A stretch of DNA of 64,000 nucleotides from assembly GCF_037975245.1 (NCBI RefSeq), contig NC_092579.1, forward strand, positions 12,324,678-12,388,677, read 5' to 3'. Numbering within the stretch: the stretch's first letter is position 1; every line of letters starts with the position of its first letter. Source of the stretch: Apostichopus japonicus (lineage: Eukaryota; Echinodermata; Holothuroidea; Aspidochirotida; Stichopodidae). Both the position numbers and the translations under genes were made by a program. The notes below the pieces were generated by a model, which saw nothing but the letters and a program-made list of their open reading frames with translations, was not told where the DNA came from and made no database searches. Of this stretch, positions 1 through 9,100 are shown one piece after another.

Positions 1-21
1 GCCTACACGGGGAGCTGTAAG

Positions 22-42
22 TATTAGTTAATCCACCTAATA
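22..42 (+). other. Second small hairpin TATTAG/CTAATA (representative)
   Basis: TATTAG at 22-27 is the reverse complement of CTAATA at 37-42, with a nine-base loop. The most common array-wide polymorphism, ccagct / ccacct / ccactt, falls at the loop and stem edge. The ccactt form changes one pair to a possible G-U pair in RNA. This segment lies upstream of the A box. Confidence 0.4.
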
Positions 43-52
43 TCTCAGTCCA

Positions 53-82
53 TACAGTGGCGCGATGGCTTGGCGCACTGTA
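53..82 (+). other. Conserved bulged hairpin (representative)
   Basis: TACAGTGGCGC (53-63) pairs with GCGCACTGTA (73-82) to give ten base pairs with one bulged G and a nine-base loop (64-72, GATGGCTTG). The stem includes the D-arm-like GCGC/GCGC. Both arms are conserved in nearly all copies, though some have changes in one arm (gcactctac, ggcgaactg) that break a pair. Confidence 0.6.
58..69 (+). promoter_or_regulatory. Pol III A-box-like element (representative)
   Basis: TGGCGCGATGGC compared with the A-box consensus TRGCNNARYNGG matches at most fixed positions; mismatches are the seventh base (G for A) and the last (C for G). It sits 59 bp upstream of the B box start, near the upper end of the usual A-B spacing for type 2 Pol III promoters. 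It is near-invariant across the array; a few copies have gagatgg instead of gcgatgg. Confidence 0.5.
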
Positions 83-104
83 CGAGCTGATGATCGAGAC
101 TCTC

Positions 105-108
105 TTTT
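105..108 (+). terminator. Internal T4 between A and B boxes (representative)
   Basis: Every unit has ctctcTTTTgc about 10 nt upstream of the B box. A Pol III transcript started upstream of the A box would meet this run before reaching the B box. It could cause early release and a short RNA of roughly 60-70 nt. A few monomers have ctctctcttgc (for example near 32470, 36810 and 39850), breaking the run. Confidence 0.35.
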
Positions 109-116
109 GCATCCGT

Positions 117-127
117 GGTTCGAAACC
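117..127 (+). promoter_or_regulatory. Pol III B box (representative)
   Basis: GGTTCGAAACC, a perfect match to GGTTCGANNCC, the TFIIIC-binding B box. Nearly every monomer keeps GGTTCGA. Exceptions I saw are ggttcaaa (near 2330 and 5507), ggttccaaa (near 27730), ggttcgga (10117, 20688, 22450 and the 42.6-48.3 kb units), ggttcaaacc in three neighbouring units (53.14-53.47 kb) and ggtgcgaa (60.79 kb). Confidence 0.65.
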
Positions 128-141
128 CCGGTGATGACGTC

Positions 142-145
142 TTTT
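142..145 (+). terminator. T4 run after B box, possible Pol III terminator (representative)
   Basis: TTTT about 15 nt after the B box, present in S units once and in L units twice (cttttgccgatctttt). Runs of four or more T on the non-template strand are the Pol III stop. Four T is the minimal form, and efficiency varies by lineage. Confidence 0.4.
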
Positions 146-149
146 ACAG

Positions 150-170
150 CAAGTGCTTACACGGGGAGCT
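150..170 (+). other. Possible 21-nt microexon between splice-like signals (representative)
   Basis: TTTTACAG (142-149) resembles a 3' splice site with a pyrimidine tract, better in L units (cttttgccgatcttttacag). GTAAGTAT (171-178) matches the intron side of the 5' splice consensus perfectly. They bracket 21 nt, seven codons, and all three frames of the segment repeated on itself are open; frame 1 reads QVPTRGA. The intervening intron would be about 132-147 nt. The exon's last bases (GCT) do not match the usual CAG/AAG, and no transcript evidence exists, so this may be chance. Confidence 0.2.
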
Positions 171-3100
171 GTAAGTATTAGTTAATCCAGCTAATATCTC
201 AGTCCATACAGTGGCGCGATGGCTTGGCGCACTGTACGAGCTGATGATCGAGACTCTCTTTTGCATCCGTGGTTCGAAACCCGGTGATGACTTCTTTTGC
301 CGATCTTTTACAGCAAGTGCCTACACGGGGAGCTGTAAGTATTAGTTAATCCAGCTAATATCTCAGTCCATACAGTGGCGCGATGGCTTGGCGCACTGTA
401 CGAGCTGATGATCGAGACTCTCTTTTGCATCCGTGGTTCGAACCCTGGTGATGACGTCTTTTACAGCAAGTGCCTACACGGGGAGCTGTAAGTATTAGTT
501 AATCCAGCTAATATCTCAGTCCATACAGTGGCGCGATGGCTTGGCGCACTGTACGAGCTGATGATCGAGACTCTCTTTTGCATCCGTGGTTCGAACCCCG
601 GTGATGACGTCTTTTACAGCAAGTGCCTACACGGGGAGCTGTAAGTATTAGTTAATCCAGCTAATATCTCAGTCCATACAGTGGCGCGATGGCTTGGCGC
701 ACTGTACGAGCTGATGATCGAGACTCTCTTTTGCATCCGTGGTTCGAACCCCGGTGATGACGTCTTTTGCCGATCTTTTACAGCAAGTGCCTACACGGGG
801 AGCTGTAAGTATTAGTTAATCCAGCTAATATCTCAGTCCATACAGTGGCGCGATGGCTTGGCGCACTGTACGAGCTGATGATCGAGACTCTCTTTTGCAT
901 CCGTGGTTCGAACCCCGGTGATGACGTCTTTTGCCGATCTTTTACAGCAAGTGCCTACACGGGGAGCTGTAAGTATTAGTTAATCCAGCTAATATCTCAG
1001 TCCATACAGTGGCGCGATGGCTTGGCGCACTGTACGAGCTGATGATCGAGACTCTCTTTTGCATCCGTGGTTCGAACCCCGGTGGTGACGTCTTTTACAG
1101 CAAGTGCCTACACGGGGAGCTGTAAGTATTAGTTAATCCAGCTAATATCTCAGTCCATACAGTGGCGCGATGGCTTGGCGCACTCTACGAGCTGATGATG
1201 GAGACTCTCTTTTGCATCCGTGGTTCGAACCCCGGTGATGACGTCTTTTGCCGATCTTTTACAGCAAGTGCCTACACGGGGAGCTGTAAGTATTAGTTAA
1301 TCCACCTAATATCTCAGTCCATACAGTGGCGAGATGGCTTGGCGCACTGTACGATCTGATGATCGAGACTCTCTTTTGCATCCGTGGTTCGAAAACCGGT
1401 GATGACGTCTTTTACAGCAAGTGCCTACACGGGGAGCTGTAAGTATTAGTTAATCCAGCTAATATCTCAGTCCATACAGTGGCGCGATGGTTTGGCGCAC
1501 TGTACGAGCTGATGATCGAGACTCTCTTTTGCATCCGTGGTTCGAACCCCGGTGATGACGTCTTTTGCCGATCTTTTACAGCAAGTGCCTACACGGGGAG
1601 CTGTAAGTATTAGTTAATCCACCTAATATCTCAGTCCATACAGTGGCGAGATGGCTTGGCGCACTGTACGATCTGATGATCGAGACTCTCTTTTGCATCC
1701 GTGGTTCGAAAACCGGTGATGACGTCTTTTACAGCAAGTGCCTACACGGGGAGCTGTAAGTATTAGTTAATCCACCTAATATCTCAGTCCATACAGTGGC
1801 GCGATGGCTTGGCGCACTGTACGAGCTGATGATCGAGACTCTCTTTTGCATCCGTGGTTCGAACCCCGGTGGTGACGTCTTTTACAGCAAGTGCCTACAC
1901 GGGGAGCTGTAAGTATTAGTTAATCCAGCTAATATCTCAGTCCATACAGTGGCGCGATGGCTTGGCGCACTGTACGAGCTGATGATCGAGACTCTCTTTT
2001 GCATCCGAGGTTCGAAACCCCGGTGGTGACGTCTTTTACAGCAAGTGCCTACACGGGGAGCTGTAAGTATTAGTTAATCCAGCTAATATCTCAGTCCATA
2101 CAGTGGCGCGATGGCTTGGCGCACTGTACGAGCTGATGATCGAGACTCTCTTTTGCATCCGAGGTTCGAAACCCCGGTGATGACGTCTTTTGCCGATCTT
2201 TTACAGCAAGTGCCTACACGGGGAGCTGTAAGTATTAGTTAATCCAGCTAATATCTCAGTCCATACAGTGGCGCGATGGCTTGGCGCACTGTACGAGCTG
2301 ATGATCGAGACTCTCTTTTGCATCCGTGGTTCAAAACCCCGGTGATGACGTCTTTTGCCGATCTTTTACAGCAAGTGCCTACACGGGGAGCTGTAAGTAT
2401 TAGTTAATCCAGCTAATATCTCAGTCCATACAGTGGCGCGATGGCTTGGCGCACTGTACGAGCTGATGATCGAGACTCTCTTTTGCATCCGTGGTTCGAA
2501 CCCCGGTGATGACGTCTTTTGCCGATCTTTTACAGCAAGTGCCTACACGGGGAGCTGTAAGTATTAGTTAATCCACCTAATATCTCAGTCCATACAGTGG
2601 CGAGATGGCTTGGCGCACTGTACGAGCTGATGATCGAGACTCTCTTTTGCATCCGTGGTTCGAACCCCGGCGATGACGTCTTTTACAGCAAGTGCCTACA
2701 CGGGGAGCTGTAAGTATTAGTTAATCCAGCTAATATCTCAGTCTATACAGTGGCGCGATGGCTTGGCGCACTGTACGAGCTGATGATCGAGACTCTCTTT
2801 TGCATCCGTGGTTCGAACCCCGGTGATGACGTCTTTTGCCGATCTTTTACAGCAAGTGCCTACACGGGGAGCTGTAAGTATTAGTTAATCCACCTAATAT
2901 CTCAGTCCATACAGTGGCGCGATGGCTTGGCGCACTGTACGAGCTGATGATCGAGACTCTCTTTTGCATCCGTGGTTCGAACCCCGGTGGTGACGTCTTT
3001 TACAGCAAGTGCCTACACGGGGAGCTGTAAGTATTAGTTAATCCAGCTAATATCTCAGTCCATACAGTGGCGCGATGGCTTGGCGCACTGTACGAGCTGA

Positions 3101-6100
3101 TGATCGAGACTCTCTTTTGCATCCGTGGTTCGAAACCCCGGTGATGACGTCTTTTGCCGATCTTTTACAGCAAGTGCCTACACGGGGAGCTGTAAGTATT
3201 AGTTAATCCACCTAATATCTCAGTCCATACAGTGGCGCGATGGCTTGGCGAACTGTACGAGCTGATGATCGAGACTCTCTTTTGCATCCGTGGTTCGAAC
3301 CCCGGTGATGACGTCTTTTACAGCAACTGCCTACACGGGGAGCTGTAAGTATTAGTTAATCCAGCTAATATCTCAGTCCATACAGTGGCGCGATGGCTTG
3401 GCGCACTGTACGAGCTGATGATCGAGACTCTCTTTTGCATCCGTGGTTCGAAACCCCGGTGATGACGTCTTTTGCCGATCTTTTACAGCAAGTGCCTACA
3501 CGGGGAGCTGTAAGTATTAGTTAATCCACCTAATATCTCAGTCCATACAGTGGCGCGATGGCTTGGCGCACTGTACGAGCTGATGATCGAGACTCTCTTT
3601 TGCATCCGTGGTTCGAACCCTGGTGATGACGTCTTTTACAGCAAGTGCCTACACGGGGAGCTGTAAGTATTAGTTAATCCAGCTAATATCTCAGTCCATA
3701 CAGTGGCGCGATGGCTTGGCGCACTGTACGAGCTGATGATCGAGACTCTCTTTTGCATCCGTGGTTCGAACCCCGGTGATGACGTCTTTTACAGCAAGTG
3801 CCTACACGGGGAGCTGTAAGTATTAGTTAATCCAGCTAATATCTCAGTCCATACAGTGGCGCGATGGCTTGGCGCACTGTACGAGCTGATGATCGAGACT
3901 CTCTTTTGCATCCGTGGTTCGAACCCCGGTGATGACGTCTTTTGCCGATCTTTTACAGCAAGTGCCTACACGGGGAGCTGTAAGTATTAGTTAATCCAGC
4001 TAATATCTCAGTCCATACAGTGGCGCGATGGCTTGGCGCACTGTACGAGCTGATGATCGAGACTCTCTTTTGCATCCGTGGTTCGAACCCCGGTGATGAC
4101 GTCTTTTGCCGATCTTTTACAGCAAGTGCCTACACGGGGAGCTGTAAGTATTAGTTAATCCAGCTAATATCTCAGTCCATACAGTGGCGCGATGGCTTGG
4201 CGCACTGTACGAGCTGATGATCGAGACTCTCTTTTGCATCCGTGGTTCGAACCCCGGTGGTGACGTCTTTTACAGCAAGTGCCTACACGGGGAGCTGTAA
4301 GTATTAGTTAATCCAGCTAATATCTCAGTCCATACAGTGGCGCGATGGCTTGGCGCACTCTACGAGCTGATGATGGAGACTCTCTTTTGCATCCGTGGTT
4401 CGAACCCCGGTGATGACGTCTTTTGCCGATCTTTTACAGCAAGTGCCTACACGGGGAGCTGTAAGTATTAGTTAATCCACCTAATATCTCAGTCCATACA
4501 GTGGCGAGATGGCTTGGCGCACTGTACGATCTGATGATCGAGACTCTCTTTTGCATCCGTGGTTCGAAAACCGGTGATGACGTCTTTTACAGCAAGTGCC
4601 TACACGGGGAGCTGTAAGTATTAGTTAATCCAGCTAATATCTCAGTCCATACAGTGGCGCGATGGTTTGGCGCACTGTACGAGCTGATGATCGAGACTCT
4701 CTTTTGCATCCGTGGTTCGAACCCCGGTGATGACGTCTTTTGCCGATCTTTTACAGCAAGTGCCTACACGGGGAGCTGTAAGTATTAGTTAATCCACCTA
4801 ATATCTCAGTCCATACAGTGGCGAGATGGCTTGGCGCACTGTACGATCTGATGATCGAGACTCTCTTTTGCATCCGTGGTTCGAAAACCGGTGATGACGT
4901 CTTTTACAGCAAGTGCCTACACGGGGAGCTGTAAGTATTAGTTAATCCACCTAATATCTCAGTCCATACAGTGGCGCGATGGCTTGGCGCACTGTACGAG
5001 CTGATGATCGAGACTCTCTTTTGCATCCGTGGTTCGAACCCCGGTGGTGACGTCTTTTACAGCAAGTGCCTACACGGGGAGCTGTAAGTATTAGTTAATC
5101 CAGCTAATATCTCAGTCCATACAGTGGCGCGATGGCTTGGCGCACTGTACGAGCTGATGATCGAGACTCTCTTTTGCATCCGAGGTTCGAAACCCCGGTG
5201 GTGACGTCTTTTACAGCAAGTGCCTACACGGGGAGCTGTAAGTATTAGTTAATCCAGCTAATATCTCAGTCCATACAGTGGCGCGATGGCTTGGCGCACT
5301 GTACGAGCTGATGATCGAGACTCTCTTTTGCATCCGAGGTTCGAAACCCCGGTGATGACGTCTTTTGCCGATCTTTTACAGCAAGTGCCTACACGGGGAG
5401 CTGTAAGTATTAGTTAATCCAGCTAATATCTCAGTCCATACAGTGGCGCGATGGCTTGGCGCACTGTACGAGCTGATGATCGAGACTCTCTTTTGCATCC
5501 GTGGTTCAAAACCCCGGTGATGACGTCTTTTGCCGATCTTTTACAGCAAGTGCCTACACGGGGAGCTGTAAGTATTAGTTAATCCAGCTAATATCTCAGT
5601 CCATACAGTGGCGCGATGGCTTGGCGCACTGTACGAGCTGATGATCGAGACTCTCTTTTGCATCCGTGGTTCGAACCCCGGTGATGACGTCTTTTGCCGA
5701 TCTTTTACAGCAAGTGCCTACACGGGGAGCTGTAAGTATTAGTTAATCCACCTAATATCTCAGTCCATACAGTGGCGAGATGGCTTGGCGCACTGTACGA
5801 GCTGATGATCGAGACTCTCTTTTGCATCCGTGGTTCGAACCCCGGCGATGACGTCTTTTACAGCAAGTGCCTACACGGGGAGCTGTAAGTATTAGTTAAT
5901 CCAGCTAATATCTCAGTCTATACAGTGGCGCGATGGCTTGGCGCACTGTACGAGCTGATGATCGAGACTCTCTTTTGCATCCGTGGTTCGAACCCCGGTG
6001 ATGACGTCTTTTGCCGATCTTTTACAGCAAGTGCCTACACGGGGAGCTGTAAGTATTAGTTAATCCACCTAATATCTCAGTCCATACAGTGGCGCGATGG

Positions 6101-9100
6101 CTTGGCGCACTGTACGAGCTGATGATCGAGACTCTCTTTTGCATCCGTGGTTCGAACCCCGGTGGTGACGTCTTTTACAGCAAGTGCCTACACGGGGAGC
6201 TGTAAGTATTAGTTAATCCAGCTAATATCTCAGTCCATACAGTGGCGCGATGGCTTGGCGCACTGTACGAGCTGATGATCGAGACTCTCTTTTGCATCCG
6301 TGGTTCGAAACCCCGGTGATGACGTCTTTTGCCGATCTTTTACAGCAAGTGCCTACACGGGGAGCTGTAAGTATTAGTTAATCCACCTAATATCTCAGTC
6401 CATACAGTGGCGCGATGGCTTGGCGAACTGTACGAGCTGATGATCGAGACTCTCTTTTGCATCCGTGGTTCGAACCCCGGTGATGACGTCTTTTACAGCA
6501 ACTGCCTACACGGGGAGCTGTAAGTATTAGTTAATCCAGCTAATATCTCAGTCCATACAGTGGCGCGATGGCTTGGCGCACTGTACGAGCTGATGATCGA
6601 GACTCTCTTTTGCATCCGTGGTTCGAAACCCCGGTGATGACGTCTTTTGCCGATCTTTTACAGCAAGTGCCTACACGGGGAGCTGTAAGTATTAGTTAAT
6701 CCACCTAATATCTCAGTCCATACAGTGGCGCGATGGCTTGGCGCACTGTACGAGCTGATGATCGAGACTCTCTTTTGCATCCGTGGTTCGAACCCCGGTG
6801 ATGACGTCTTTTACAGCAAGTGCCTACACGGGGAGCTGTAAGTATTAGTTAATCCACCTAATATCTCAGTCCATACAGTGGCGCGATGGCTTGGCGCACT
6901 GTACGAGCTGATGATCGAGACTCTCTTTTGCATCCGTGGTTCGAACCCCGGTGATGACGTCTTTTACAGCAAGTGCCTACACGGGGAGCTGTAAGTATTA
7001 GTTAATCCAGCTAATATCTCAGTCCATACAGTGGCGCGATGGCTTGGCGCACTGTACGAGCTGATGATCGAGACTCTCTTTTGCATCCGTGGTTCGAACC
7101 CCGGTGATGACGTCTTTTGCCGATCTTTTACAGCAAGTGCCTACACGGGGAGCTGTAAGTATTAGTTAATCCAGCTAATATCTCAGTCCATACAGTGGCG
7201 CGATGGCTTGGCGCACTGTACGAGCTGATGATCGAGACTCTCTTTTGCATCCGTGGTTCGAACCCCGGTGATGACGTCTTTTGCCGATCTTTTACAGCAA
7301 GTGCCTACACGGGGAGCTGTAAGTATTAGTTAATCCAGCTAATATCTCAGTCCATACAGTGGCGCGATGGCTTGGCGCACTGTACGAGCTGATGATCGAG
7401 ACTCTCTTTTGCATCCGTGGTTCGAACCCCGGTGGTGACGTCTTTTACAGCAAGTGCCTACACGGGGAGCTGTAAGTATTAGTTAATCCAGCTAATATCT
7501 CAGTCCATACAGTGGCGCGATGGCTTGGCGCACTGTACGAGCTGATGATCGAGACTCTCTTTTGCATCCGTGGTTCGAACCCCGGTGATGACGTCTTTTG
7601 CCGATCTTTTACAGCAAGTGCCTACACGGGGAGCTGTAAGTATTAGTTAATCCAGCTAATATCTCAGTCCATACAGTGGCGCGATGGCTTGGCGCACTGT
7701 ACGAGCTGATGATCGAGACTCTCTTTTGCATCCGTGGTTCGAACCAGGGTGGTGACGTCTTTTACAGCAAGTGCCTACACGGGGAGCTGTAAGTATTAGT
7801 TAATCCAGCTAATATCTCAGTCCATACAGTGGCGCGATGGCTTGGCGCACTCTACGAGCTGATGATCGAGACTCTCTTTTGCATCCGTGGTTCGAACCCC
7901 GGTGATGACGTCTTTTGCCGATCTTTTACAGCAAGTGCCTACACGGGGAGCTGTAAGTATTAGTTAATCCACCTAATATCTCAGTCCATACAGTGGCGAG
8001 ATGGCTTGGCGCACTGTACGATCTGATGATCGAGACTCTCTTTTGCATCCGTGGTTCGAAAACCGGTGATGACGTCTTTTACAGCAAGTGCCTACACGGG
8101 GAGCTGTAAGTATTAGTTAATCCAGCTAATATCTCAGTCCATACAGTGGCGCGATGGCTTGGCGCACTGTACGATCTGATGATCGAGACTCTCTTTTGCA
8201 TCCGTGGTTCGAACCCCGGTGGTGACGTCTTTTACAGCAAGTGCCTACACGGGGAGCTGTAAGTATTAGTTAATCCAGCTAATATCTCAGTCCATACAGT
8301 GGCGCGATGGCTTGGCGCACTGTACGAGCTGATGATCGAGACTCTCTTTTGCATCCGAGGTTCGAAACCCCGGTGGTGACGTCTTTTACAGCAAGTGCCT
8401 ACACGGGGAGCTGTAAGTATTAGTTAATCCAGCTAATATCTCAGTCCATACAGTGGCGCGATGGCTTGGCGCACTGTACGAGCTGATGATCGAGACTCTC
8501 TTTTGCATCCGAGGTTCGAAACCCCGGTGATGACGTCTTTTGCCGATCTTTTACAGCAAGTGCCTACACGGGGAGCTGTAAGTATTAGTTAATCCAGCTA
8601 ATATCTCAGTCCATACAGTGGCGCGATGGCTTGGCGCACTGTACGAGCTGATGATCGAGACTCTCTTTTGCATCCGTGGTTCGAAACCCCGGTGATGACG
8701 TCTTTTGCCGATCTTTTACAGCAAGTGCCTACACGGGGAGCTGTAAGTATTAGTTAATCCAGCTAATATCTCAGTCCATACAGTGGCGCGATGGCTTGGC
8801 GCACTGTACGAGCTGATGATCGAGACTCTCTTTTGCATCCGTGGTTCGAACCCCGGTGATGACGTCTTTTGCCGATCTTTTACAGCAAGTGCCTACACGG
8901 GGAGCTGTAAGTATTAGTTAATCCACCTAATATCTCAGTCCATACAGTGGCGAGATGGCTTGGCGCACTGTACGAGCTGATGATCGAGACTCTCTTTTGC
9001 ATCCGTGGTTCGAACCCCGGCGATGACGTCTTTTACAGCAAGTGCCTACACGGGGAGCTGTAAGTATTAGTTAATCCACCTAATATCTCAGTCCATACAG

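Larger units (their letters stand above)
53..142 (+). other. tRNA-like core of the monomer (representative copy)
   Basis: Read as a tRNA, T58 and G59 are positions 8 and 9, GCGC 60-63 pairs with GCGC 73-76 as a D-stem with a nine-base loop containing GG, and TTCGAAA/TTCGAAC from 119 is a canonical T-loop. The T-stem is imperfect in most copies (CGTGG against CCCGG: three of five pairs). The stretch between D-arm and T-arm is roughly 14 nt longer than in a standard tRNA, no clean anticodon stem forms, and the acceptor segments (upstream catacag, downstream tgatgac) do not pair. So this is a tRNA-derived or tRNA-mimic sequence, as found at SINE heads, not a functional tRNA. The same core is in essentially every unit of the array. 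Confidence 0.55.

Noticed and set aside
84-128. Hammerhead ribozyme: ctgatga core followed by cgaaac in some monomers
   Set aside because: The two core motifs are present in gaaacc variants, but the bases after CTGATGA and before GAAA do not pair to form stem II. No UH cleavage site with stem I partner was found, and most copies have gaacc. The minus strand showed no core either.
53-142. Functional tRNA genes in tandem
   Set aside because: The acceptor stem does not pair, the anticodon arm does not form, the D-to-T spacing is too long and an internal T4 is present. Only the D-arm and T-loop resemble a tRNA.
130-245. C/D box snoRNA (GTGATGA as C box, CTGA as D box of the next unit)
   Set aside because: No terminal stem joins the two boxes, spacing is long, and the C box is lost in the common ggtggtgac units.
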